Of a DNA stretch of 64,000 nucleotides, positions 55,834 through 63,946 are shown one piece after another. Origin of the DNA: Pseudomonas sp. (GTDB taxonomy: Bacteria > Pseudomonadota > Gammaproteobacteria > Pseudomonadales > Pseudomonadaceae). The notes under the pieces are model-generated. The model was given only the letters and a program-made list of their open reading frames with translations. It was not told where the DNA came from and ran no database searches. The position numbers and the translations under genes are program-made. Position 1 is the stretch's first letter. The number at the start of each line of letters is the position of its first letter. Location of the stretch: NCBI RefSeq assembly GCF_028293835.1, contig NZ_JAQGNX010000127.1:104798-168797 (forward strand). The letters run 5' to 3'.

Positions 55834-57098
55834 TGCACGACCCCCAATGCTTTCTCAAAGAAGTCCACTGTTCCGAAATTGCCAGACTTCAACGCGAGGG
55901 CGATGGGCACATCTCGCAGGCCAACAGTCCAGGGTACGCCAGGATCAATCGGCGCACCGATGCGCAAGGCTTCAATGTTTAACGCCTTGACTACCGCCCC
56001 TGAAGTTTCGCCACCGGCAACCACAAGTTTCCTGACACCGAGCGCTACCAAGCCTGAAGCGATACGAGACAGCGCATCTTCTACAATCTGCCCGGCAGCC
56101 TCGACACCGAGTAGTTGTTGCGCCGCTTTAACGACTTCTGGTTTAGCACTTCCGTAAATAAGGACGGGCTCTGTCTGAATGAGGGAGCTCGCCCACTCCA
56201 GCGCCTGGGTAACCTGATCCTCGCCTTTTGACAGCGCAATAGGGTCAAGCTGAAAGCTTGGTCGGCCGAACTGCCAGTGCTCTACTTGCGCATTGGTCGC
56301 AACAGAGCAACTACCGGAAAGCACTGCACTTAGCCCACCAACCGATGGAAGTTCAGAAGCCGCTTCGCTACGAACCAGCAGTCCTTTTCGGGCGAAGTTT
56401 TCGGGCAACCCAAGCGCTATCCCCGAGCCACCCGTGATCAGCATATGGTCTTGGATAACGACGGAGATCGCCCGTAAGTCATCGTCGGAAACGGCATCGA
56501 CAATTGCATAGGAGCAGCCGGAATCCTTGATTGTGGCCATGGTTTTTTCGAGAAAACGGTTGCCCTTGGATACGGCGCTATGGGGCACCAAACCAACCTT
56601 TCTCCTGGTTTGCTGTTGAAGGACACGTACCAGATTTGAATCTGTCATTGGAGTCAGCGGGTGATTTCTCATTCCAGATTCGCTGAGCAACGTGTCATCC
56701 ACAAATAGATGACCTAAATAGACGGTACGTTTGTTCTCGGGAACCGCCGGACAGGCAATGGCGAAGTCGATTCCGAGGGACCCCATCATGGCGTCGGCCA
56801 CCGGGCCGATATTACCTTCAGGGGTAGAGTCAAACGTCGAACAGTATTTGAAGAAATACTGGCGACATCCGATTTGTTTAAGCCACTCCAACGCCTCAAG
56901 CGATTCCCTTACCGCGTCTTCAGCCGGCAAGGTGCGTGTCTTTAGTGCAACAACCACTGCATCTATATCGTTCGGGATGGTGCCTTTAGGAACACCAATA
57001 ACCTGCAGAGTGCGCATGCCGCCACGAACCAGCGTGCTGGCAAGGTCGGTGCCTCCGGTAAAATCGTCGGCAATGCAGCCCAGTAACAATTGAGTCAC
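55830..57098 (-). CDS. otnK: 3-oxo-tetronate kinase OtnK (YgbK/DUF1537 family)
   Basis: A 422-residue four-carbon acid sugar kinase. It opens TQLLLGCIADDFTGGTDLASTLVRGGM, the signature of the family, and the C-terminal nucleotide-binding half contains KSGNFGTVDFFEKAL. It phosphorylates 3-oxo-tetronate, feeding OtnC. I use GTG 57098, placed 6 bases after GGAGGA, over a longer frame. OtnI isomerase and a canonical LtnD or DenD dehydrogenase are missing beside it. The oxidation step must be supplied by the dehydrogenase upstream or the SDR. Confidence 0.9.
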   Translation of the reverse strand: MTQLLLGCIADDFTGGTDLASTLVRGGMRTLQVIGVPKGTIPNDIDAVVVALKTRTLPAEDAVRESLEALEWLKQIGCRQYFFKYCSTFDSTPEGNIGPVADAMMGSLGIDFAIACPAVPENKRTVYLGHLFVDDTLLSESGMRNHPLTPMTDSNLVRVLQQQTRRKVGLVPHSAVSKGNRFLEKTMATIKDSGCSYAIVDAVSDDDLRAISVVIQDHMLITGGSGIALGLPENFARKGLLVRSEAASELPSVGGLSAVLSGSCSVATNAQVEHWQFGRPSFQLDPIALSKGEDQVTQALEWASSLIQTEPVLIYGSAKPEVVKAAQQLLGVEAAGQIVEDALSRIASGLVALGVRKLVVAGGETSGAVVKALNIEALRIGAPIDPGVPWTVGLRDVPIALALKSGNFGTVDFFEKALGVVQ

Positions 57099-57224
57099 TG
57101 CAAATCCTCCCCACTTCAATCATTGCGCTCAGTGCCCACGATGATTGAACGTTGAATTCTTGTTGGTATGGAAGCGCCTGGATAGCGAAGCGGGGCAACA
57201 CAGGACGGCTTGCCCCTCTGTCAG

Positions 57225-58295
57225 TCACGCCAGGATAACCTTGGCCACTTCTTCTCCAAACGCCTTGGTGCCCAGCTTTCCACCCAAATCAGGGGTGCGC
57301 TTTTCTGGGCTTTCCAAGACGACGTCAATCGCACGATCCATCTCTGCGGCGGCAGCCAACAGATCTCCGTTGTTACGTTGCTCACCCATCCACTGCAGCA
57401 GCATGGCCACAGACAGAATCATCGACACTGGGTTGGCAATGTCCTTGCCCGCGATATCTGGGGCCGAACCGTGCTGAGCCTGGGCGCAACAGTGAACATC
57501 ACTGGCCATCATCGAGCCTGCAAGGCCGAGACTGCCAGATAACTCGCTCGCCAAGTCGCTGATAATGTCGCCGTAGAAGTTGGTCGCGACCAATACGTCG
57601 AAGCGCTCTGGGGTTCGCACCAAGTGCGCGGTAGAGGCATCAACCAGCAGGTCGTCGAGCTGTACTTCAGGGAAGTCTTGAGCGACGTGACGCACCGCTT
57701 CCAGGAACAGGCCATCGGTCATGTGGAAGCTGTTGGCTTTGTGGATAGCGGTAACTTTCTTGTTGCGCTTCATTGCCAGCTCGAATGCCCGACGTGCAAT
57801 GCGTTCGCTGCAATGGCGGGTGATTTTACGAGTCGACAGTGCCATGTCCGGGGTAGGCATTACCTCCCCCCAGCCACGGCTCATGTTGCGGTCTGGATAG
57901 AAGCCTTCGGTGGCTTCACGCATGATCACTAGATCCATGGTCTTGCCTTCCTTCATGTTCGAAGTCAGGAAAGGACGAGTGCGTGCAGGACGAACGTTTG
58001 CGTACAGATCAAGACCGATACGGAAACCGGCAGATACGTTACGGCCGCCTTTTTCCGGCACCGGATAATCGGCATGGGATTGGGTGCCCAAGATGATGCC
58101 GTCGTATGTCTTGGCCTTTTCAAGGATTTCGTCGCGCAGGGTAGTCCCGTGCTTTTCGAGACTTTTGAAGCCGACGTCGTCGTAGTCAAACGTCAAGCCC
58201 AGGCTATACCTTTTATTTACTGCGTGAAGAACCGACATCGAGGATTCAACGATTTCAGGGCCGATACCGTCGCAGGGTAGAACAAGAATACGCAT
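57225..58295 (-). CDS. beta-decarboxylating dehydrogenase (isocitrate/isopropylmalate/tartrate dehydrogenase family)
   Basis: A 356-residue NAD(P)- and metal-dependent dehydrogenase. Landmarks are PCDGIGPEIVESS at the start, the substrate Arg cluster ANVRPAR, the NVMREATEGFY-type segment (VIMREATEGFY), HKANSFHMTDGLF and the metal-binding LVDASTAHLV and NFYGDIISDLASELSGSLG. It is of tartrate/3-isopropylmalate size rather than monomeric IDH. It oxidises and usually decarboxylates 2-hydroxy acids with a beta carboxylate. ATG 58295 follows GGAG by 6 bases. It precedes otnK by 126 bases; the substrate is unknown. Confidence 0.9.
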   Translation of the reverse strand: MRILVLPCDGIGPEIVESSMSVLHAVNKRYSLGLTFDYDDVGFKSLEKHGTTLRDEILEKAKTYDGIILGTQSHADYPVPEKGGRNVSAGFRIGLDLYANVRPARTRPFLTSNMKEGKTMDLVIMREATEGFYPDRNMSRGWGEVMPTPDMALSTRKITRHCSERIARRAFELAMKRNKKVTAIHKANSFHMTDGLFLEAVRHVAQDFPEVQLDDLLVDASTAHLVRTPERFDVLVATNFYGDIISDLASELSGSLGLAGSMMASDVHCCAQAQHGSAPDIAGKDIANPVSMILSVAMLLQWMGEQRNNGDLLAAAAEMDRAIDVVLESPEKRTPDLGGKLGTKAFGEEVAKVILA

Positions 58296-58574
58296 CACAC
58301 TCTCCTAACTTTTTTATTCGAAGCTGAGGCAGGCCGTAGGGTTGCCAGGGAATTTATGTACCTCGTCTACACGAAATACAATATCGTCAAGACGCTTGCC
58401 TCGCCATTACCGTCTGGCGACTCAGTCGCTTTCCGGTCTCAAGCCGCCTGTTGCTGTCCTGACATATTGCATTTTATTGCATCAATATCCAGTCTGTGCA
58501 ACATTTGTTTTCATGAATGCTTTTTTACTGACGCTCGGAGTGTTTATGTCCTTTAAAACGACAGACCTGTGTGT

Positions 58575-59522
58575 CTATGTGGCTACCAAGGCATCAAGGA
58601 TCTTCTGCTGCGCCAGTTCATCCTTGGCCTCTTTGTCCGTTTTCAGGCGGCCAACAATATCCAGGTGGTTGCGCAGAAAGTTTGCCGCCTCCTCGCGGTG
58701 CCCCGTTTCGATGAGATCGAGCAAGTGAATATGCTCTTTGCATTGAGTGATCAGTCGAGGCCTGTCGACATTGGCTTTGTACGCCATGAAACGTCGCAGC
58801 TGGTTTTGACGCCTGATCGCCTCAAGGAAAAATGCATTTCCCGAGCATCGGACAATCAGCTCATGAAGCTGCGCACCGATTTGGAAAAGCTGGGAACGGG
58901 AAAGCTTGAAGATATCGCCGTCGAGCATTTCTTGTTGCGTCCGGCGCGCTTTTGCGAACGCAGCCTTATCCACGACGTACCCCGGTTCAAGAATGGCTGC
59001 CGGCTCAATCGCCATGCGGAACCGATAGCTCTGGATGTGGGCCTTGGAGTCGTGAAGGAAGTTATTGATTACCCAACCTTGTCCAGGCTTGCGCTCAATC
59101 ATGGCTTCGTTGGCCAGGCGGTTGAGCACTTTGATGAGTTGTCCCCGAGGGACTTCGTAACGGCGAATCAGTTCTGCCTCGAAGAAGGTCGTTGGCACGT
59201 CACCTCGAAGCACATCGTCGACGACCCGCAGGTAAAAGTCCTCGAAGGGGTCGACCTCCAAAGGCAGATTTCCGGTATCAATGGTGCGTGCATCACGAGT
59301 AAGGAAATAGCCCCGATTTGGCTCTTTAGTGGCAAGACCCAGTTCCTCAAGCAAAGCAAAACCACGGCGGACGGGGGACCGCGAAACTCCGAGTTCTTTG
59401 GCAAACGCTTCTTCGCGCAACGGGTCACCTGCACGCATGGACCGCGCCCGCGCCATATCGATGATCTTGGGGGCCAATTGCTCTGCGAGATCCTTTTTTA
59501 TCATCGGCTTCATTCGGGTCAT
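58575..59522 (-). CDS. GntR-family FCD regulator with two winged-helix domains (2)
   Basis: A 315-residue paralogue of the regulator at 49.5 kb, with the same layout: a first winged helix (EEAFAKELGVSRSPVRRGF), a second helix-turn-helix-like unit (ELIRRYEVPRGQLIKVLNRLANEAMIERKPGQGWVI) and an FCD domain. Both share the tail pattern RP-L-x-QC-x-EHI with a following LE.G...EA. It is divergent from the racemase-fold gene and points toward the dehydrogenase-otnK-otnC run. Confidence 0.92.
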   Translation of the reverse strand: MTRMKPMIKKDLAEQLAPKIIDMARARSMRAGDPLREEAFAKELGVSRSPVRRGFALLEELGLATKEPNRGYFLTRDARTIDTGNLPLEVDPFEDFYLRVVDDVLRGDVPTTFFEAELIRRYEVPRGQLIKVLNRLANEAMIERKPGQGWVINNFLHDSKAHIQSYRFRMAIEPAAILEPGYVVDKAAFAKARRTQQEMLDGDIFKLSRSQLFQIGAQLHELIVRCSGNAFFLEAIRRQNQLRRFMAYKANVDRPRLITQCKEHIHLLDLIETGHREEAANFLRNHLDIVGRLKTDKEAKDELAQQKILDALVAT

Positions 59523-59658
59523 AGCGCCTGGAGATTACGTTATCGGGAGCAATCGTAATTGCATTCCGTAGCACCAAAATACTATACCAACGATTCATCA
59601 CCTACGGCATGCGCTAACGCTTCAGTTGCCAGAATACGAACGAACAGACAGGATCGCC

Positions 59659-60318
59659 ATGACAACCAAACGTATTTTCCTCATCCATGCCACCCCCGTC
59701 GCCATTGAACCGATCAACCGAGCCTTCGCCAGGCTTTGGCCTGAGGCGGAGTTGGCCAACTTGCTGGAAGACTCTTTATCCAAAGACCTGGCGGCGGCTG
59801 GAAGCCTCACCGAGGCGTTAAAACAGCGATTCCTCGCTCTTGCTCAGTACGCCGTACGAGCGGGGGCAGATGGAATTCTGTTTACGTGCTCGGCATTTGG
59901 CGAGGCTATTGATTTGTGCAAAAACGAGCTCTTGATTCCGGTGCTCAAGCCTAATGAAGCCATGATTGATGAAGCGCTCTCCCAAGCCTCTCGGATCGCC
60001 GTCGTGGCCACATTTCCTCCTGCTATCGATTCGATCACCGACGAGTTCAGCCAAGCAGCACAATTGGCAGGCCATCCAATCGCATTAACGGCCTTTACCT
60101 GTCCAAAAGCATTTGAAGCCTTGCGTTCAGGTCAAAGCGATTTGCACGACCAATTGATTACTGACCTTGTAAAAGAAATCGAAGATCAGGATTTGGTGTG
60201 CTTCGCACAGTTCTCCATGGTGAGCGCTGCGATGAGGACCAGGAAAGCAACGACGTTGAGCATTCTTACTACGCCAGACAGCGCAGTGCTGAAGCTTCGC
60301 GCCCGCTTGGACGCCTAA
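59659..60318 (+). CDS. Asp/Glu racemase-superfamily enzyme
   Basis: A 219-residue enzyme of the aspartate/glutamate racemase fold, which includes maleate isomerase, hydantoin racemase and arylmalonate decarboxylase. A candidate catalytic Cys lies in ILFTCSAFG, and the second site reads DLVCFAQFSM. Both Cys are therefore present, supporting a racemase or isomerase over a one-Cys decarboxylase. ATG 59659 follows CAGGATC; a longer frame is not conserved. It opens the plus-strand half of the organic-acid cluster and may invert a stereocentre of the substrate. Confidence 0.88.
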   Translation: MTTKRIFLIHATPVAIEPINRAFARLWPEAELANLLEDSLSKDLAAAGSLTEALKQRFLALAQYAVRAGADGILFTCSAFGEAIDLCKNELLIPVLKPNEAMIDEALSQASRIAVVATFPPAIDSITDEFSQAAQLAGHPIALTAFTCPKAFEALRSGQSDLHDQLITDLVKEIEDQDLVCFAQFSMVSAAMRTRKATTLSILTTPDSAVLKLRARLDA

Positions 60319-60705
60319 GGTCGCTCCTTCCATTTTTGAGGGTCAGGTCATGTCCTTCAGCTGATTGCTACTAACGAAGGGCTCGGCTGGCTAAACGAAA
60401 GGTGTGGGCCGAAACCAGGCTGCGTTCTCCTAGGGAGAACAGCTTTTAAGGGTGTATAAGTGCAAATCGGATGAGCGTTACGCTGTGCGTCAACTGTGCC
60501 ATGTTTTAAGGTGATATTTAAGCCGTTTGGGAGATGAATGACCTGAATATTCGTCGAGCACACCATTCCGTCTGTAATAAACGTTGCCTTTTGGAGAATT
60601 GTACTGCGTCGCCTTGCAAAACAATTTTGGGTAGCGTTTAGTACGGTCAGTAGTCCAACGGCTCATTCGTCGTACTCCCAACAAAAACAAAACAGGAGTG
60701 TTCTT
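60319..60705. other. intergenic region racemase / PhaB-like reductase
   Basis: A 387-base gap. A perfect 7-base hairpin GTTCTCC-TAG-GGAGAAC (60424-60440) followed by AGCTTTTAAG looks like a terminator for the racemase gene. The second half is A/T-rich and must carry the reductase promoter. It contains AATTGTACT at 60597-60605, which recurs before the CitMHS gene. Confidence 0.5.
60424..60447 (+). terminator. hairpin GTTCTCC TAG GGAGAAC with short T run
   Basis: A 7-base perfect stem and a 3-base loop, followed by AGCTTTT. It lies 106 bases past the Asp/Glu racemase stop, so it probably closes that transcript before the PhaB-like reductase promoter. Confidence 0.5.
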
Positions 60706-61449
60706 ATGCCTAAGCGCATCGCTTATGTCACAGCGGGTATGGGTGGTCTAGGTACCGCTGTATGTCAGCGTCTTGCCAAAGATGGCTTCACTGTCGTGGT
60801 TGGCTGTGGCCCGAATTCAGCGCGCAAAACTGCCTGGCTCGCCGACCAAAAGAAGTTAGGTTTTGACTTCGTTGCCTCTGAAGGCAACGTCGCTGACTGG
60901 GAATCGTCGAAGCTCGCTTTCGAAAAGATTACCAACGACGTAGGCCCCGTTGATGTGCTCGTGAACAATGCAGGCACCGCATGCAACGTAATGTTCCGTG
61001 ACATGCAGCCGGGCGACTGGAAGACCGTCATCGATACCAACCTCAACTCGCTATTCAACGTGACCAAGCAAGTCATTGACGGCATGGTCTCCCGCGGCTG
61101 GGGGCGAGTTATCAATATTTCGTCGGTCAATGCACAGCTTGGGCAAGTAGGGCAGGTGAACTACTCTACTGCTAAATCGGCGATTCGAGGTTTCACTCGT
61201 GCGTTGGCTAAAGAAGTCGGGTCTCGTGGGGTTACTGTCAACACCGTGTCCCCAGGTTACGTGGCAACCGCGAAACTCAAGTCGGTCACCACTGTGAACG
61301 TCATGGATCGCATCATTAACGAGATTCCTTCACGGCGCCTGGGTACGCCTGAAGAGATCGCGGCAATGTGTTCCTGGCTAGCCTCCGAAGAATCCGGCTA
61401 CGCGAATGGCGCTGACTTTTCAATCAACGGCGGCTTGCACATGAGCTGA
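60706..61449 (+). CDS. PhaB-like short-chain dehydrogenase/reductase
   Basis: A 247-residue SDR very similar along its whole length to Cupriavidus acetoacetyl-CoA reductase PhaB: IAYVTAGMGGLGTAVCQRLAKDGF, NNAG, NISSVNAQLGQVGQVNYSTAKS (Ser-Tyr-Lys triad) and SPGYVAT. Substrate-loop residues differ: PhaB NGQKGQFGQTNYS reads NAQLGQVGQVNYS, and ATDM reads ATAK. No phaA, phaC or phaR lies nearby, so the job is more likely oxidation or reduction of a 3-hydroxy/3-oxo acid in this pathway. The start follows ACAGGAG. Confidence 0.9.
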   Translation: MPKRIAYVTAGMGGLGTAVCQRLAKDGFTVVVGCGPNSARKTAWLADQKKLGFDFVASEGNVADWESSKLAFEKITNDVGPVDVLVNNAGTACNVMFRDMQPGDWKTVIDTNLNSLFNVTKQVIDGMVSRGWGRVINISSVNAQLGQVGQVNYSTAKSAIRGFTRALAKEVGSRGVTVNTVSPGYVATAKLKSVTTVNVMDRIINEIPSRRLGTPEEIAAMCSWLASEESGYANGADFSINGGLHMS

Positions 61450-61562
61450 CAGTCGTTGTCTCGGTACTTAACTACTGGACCCCGCTGTAGCCGATGTAAT
61501 TCTCGAATGCGCTTTGGCGCTAAAACACAAAAACAATTGTACTTCTAGTCGAGGAGATACAA

Positions 61563-62894
61563 ATGCTGTCTTTGCTTGGTTACGGCATGATCGTGACCTT
61601 TATGGCCTTGATCATGACCAAGCGGCTTTCGCCCTTGGTCGCGCTCACAATTACACCGATTGTCTTCGCCCTGATTGGTGGCTTCGGCCCAGAGATGGGC
61701 AACATGATGGTCGATGGCCTGAAGAAGGTTGCACCCACTGCAATCATGGTGATGTTCGCCATTCTCTATTTCGGGATGATGTTCGACACCGGACTGTTTG
61801 ATCCCGTCATTCGCACTTTTCTGAAAATCATCAAAGGGGATCCGGTCAAGGCGGTGATTTTTTCCACCCTGTTGGCAGGTATGGTTTCGCTCGACGGTGA
61901 TGGCTCAACCACTTACATGATTACCGTCACGGCAATGCTGCCGCTGTTCAAGCGGTTGCGGCTCAATCCCCTTGCGCTTACATGTGTGGTGATATTGGCC
62001 GCCAGCGTGACCAATCTGCTTCCGTGGGGCGGACCGCTTGCTCGCGCCGCCGCTTCGCTGCAAGTCGAAACGTCAGACCTGTTCCAGCCAATCATCCCGT
62101 CCTTGGTGGTCGGCTTCCTTGGTGTAATGGCACTGGCTTACTACATTGGTCTTCGTGAACGTAGCCGCTTGGGCAAACTCACGCTGCCAGATGACGCTGA
62201 GGTGGTCTCCTACGATGACGATGTCACAGGCCTACCGTCCATGTCACAGGAAGATGCAGATCTGCGCCGTCCTAAGCTGTTCTGGTTAAATGCGTTGCTT
62301 ACCATTGTGCTGATGGTGGGCTTGGTAATGGAATTGTTACCACTGGCTATCATGTTTATGGTTGCGTTCTCCATTGGCCTGGTAATCAACTATCCACATA
62401 TGGCGGATCAACGTCGCCGGATTGCCGCTCACGCGCCGACCGCACTAAACCAAATCGCGATCTTCCTGGCGGCGGGTATTCTTGCCGGCATCCTGTCAGG
62501 CACGGGCATGGTCAATGCGATGTCTGCGAGCTTCCTGGCGTTACTTCCGCAGACTTGGGGCCCTTACATGGCGCCAATCACTGCGTTGGCCAGTATCCCC
62601 GGCACGTTTTTCATGTCCAACGATGCTTTTTACTACGGTGTTCTCCCGGTATTGGCCAAGGCTGCGGAAGCTTATGGCATCAGCCATGCGGAAATCGGTC
62701 GTGCATCGTTGATTGGTTCGCCCGTCCATTTGCTGAGTCCTCTCGTGGCTTCTACCTATCTGCTCTGTGGTTTGGCCGGGGTGGAGTTCAGTGACCACCA
62801 GAAGTACACGATGAAGTGGGCATTCGCACTCAGTTTCCTGATCATGGGAGCGATGATTGTGTTCGGTGCGTTTTCACTTGTTCCGGGTAAATAG
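61563..62894 (+). CDS. CitMHS-type citrate/metal-complex transporter
   Basis: A 443-residue membrane protein with about 12 helices. It opens MLSLLGYGMIVTFMALIMTKRLSPLVALTITPIVFAL and contains DGDGSTTYMITV and LLPQTWGPYMAPI, as in the CitMHS family that imports citrate or metal-citrate with protons. The start follows GAGGAG. It lies 113 bases after the PhaB-like gene. With an aconitase and a dehydrogenase in the same cluster, a tricarboxylate or close analogue is the likely cargo. Confidence 0.93.
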   Translation: MLSLLGYGMIVTFMALIMTKRLSPLVALTITPIVFALIGGFGPEMGNMMVDGLKKVAPTAIMVMFAILYFGMMFDTGLFDPVIRTFLKIIKGDPVKAVIFSTLLAGMVSLDGDGSTTYMITVTAMLPLFKRLRLNPLALTCVVILAASVTNLLPWGGPLARAAASLQVETSDLFQPIIPSLVVGFLGVMALAYYIGLRERSRLGKLTLPDDAEVVSYDDDVTGLPSMSQEDADLRRPKLFWLNALLTIVLMVGLVMELLPLAIMFMVAFSIGLVINYPHMADQRRRIAAHAPTALNQIAIFLAAGILAGILSGTGMVNAMSASFLALLPQTWGPYMAPITALASIPGTFFMSNDAFYYGVLPVLAKAAEAYGISHAEIGRASLIGSPVHLLSPLVASTYLLCGLAGVEFSDHQKYTMKWAFALSFLIMGAMIVFGAFSLVPGK

Positions 62895-63126
62895 TCGCAT
62901 TGTGGTGTTGCTAACTGCAGTGCCAGGCAGCGAGTCGTTGATCGAGTTCGGTTATGTTGTCTACTTGCCTGGCGCGTGCTGAAGAACTTGATTGACCATC
63001 CTTTCTGGAACCTTTTTATTCAAGGCTGGTGCGTCAGCGATAGACCACTTGTCCGTGCAGAGCTGATTCTTTAGGAATTTTCCGAAAATCTGGAAATCAG
63101 TAAATATACGGGCAATATCATTACGA

Positions 63127-63813
63127 ATGGGTACGTCTATGCCATCGCGGACATCTTTCATATTCGACCTGGACGGTACTCTTACCGATAGCGTTTATCA
63201 AAATGTGAGCGCATGGAAAGAGGCGCTCGACTCCGAACAAATACCCTTGGCGATGTGGCGCATTCACAGGAAGATCGGTATGAGCGGTGGGCTTATGTTG
63301 AAGTCGTTATCACGCGAAACCGGACTGAGTATCAGCGCCGAGCAAGCTCAGCGGTTAAGTGAGAAACATGCAAAAGCGTACGATAGGCTTAAAGGTCAGA
63401 TCATCGCGTTACCCGGCGCGGTGGAGCTTCTTGAATCACTCAGCCAAGACAAGTTCAAATGGTGTATCGCATCGAGCGGAGGTGTAGACACCGTAAAAAT
63501 CAATCTGAAGGCCTTGAATTTAGATTTTGATGATATCAACGTTATTTCTCGTGATGATGTGAAATACGGTAAGCCCGATCCGGATCTGTTCTTGGCTGCG
63601 GCGCATAAGATGGATGTCCCAATCGAAGAATGTCTCGTTATTGGCGACGCAATCTGGGACATGCTTGCGGCTCGAAGGTGCAAAGCCACGGGAATCGGTT
63701 TGTTATCTGGCGGTTATGACATCGGTGAGCTTGAACGAGCGGGAGCTTTGAGGGTTTATGAAGATCCACTTGACCTGCTCAACCATTTGGACGAGATCGC
63801 TTCCCGCCCGTAA
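63127..63813 (+). CDS. HAD-superfamily phosphatase (subfamily IA)
   Basis: A 228-residue haloacid-dehalogenase-fold hydrolase. Motif I is FDLDGTLTDS, motif II CIASSGG, motif III GKPDPD and motif IV VIGDAIWDM. The alpha-helical cap after motif I is of the phosphoglycolate phosphatase / beta-phosphoglucomutase type. It probably removes phosphate from a small sugar-acid phosphate, possibly relieving dead-end phosphates made by OtnK. It lies 233 bases after the CitMHS gene. Confidence 0.9.
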   Translation: MGTSMPSRTSFIFDLDGTLTDSVYQNVSAWKEALDSEQIPLAMWRIHRKIGMSGGLMLKSLSRETGLSISAEQAQRLSEKHAKAYDRLKGQIIALPGAVELLESLSQDKFKWCIASSGGVDTVKINLKALNLDFDDINVISRDDVKYGKPDPDLFLAAAHKMDVPIEECLVIGDAIWDMLAARRCKATGIGLLSGGYDIGELERAGALRVYEDPLDLLNHLDEIASRP

Positions 63814-63946
63814 ACGCAGTGTGTCTAGTCCTGAAATAGGTTTACACCTGTTTTAGTCTAAAAACGCCACGATACCCTCCGTGGACGCGGGCGCTACGGT
63901 ATTGCACAGCACACCGTGAGCAGCTTATTTGTAAGAGAGATTTTTT
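63814..63946. other. intergenic region at right edge, possible mobile-element scar
   Basis: A 133-base stretch containing CTAGTCCTGAAATAGGTTTA and CACCTGTTTTAGTC, with AGGT/ACCT pairing around the centre. It reads like the end of an IS3-type element, but no transposase is present and the identity is from memory only. It also carries the ribosome-binding site AAGAGAG for the next gene. Confidence 0.3.

Noticed and set aside
175..61449. A polyhydroxybutyrate pathway linking the thiolase and the PhaB-like reductase
   Set aside because: The genes are about 60 kb apart, with no synthase or phasin between them, and the PhaB-like substrate loop differs.
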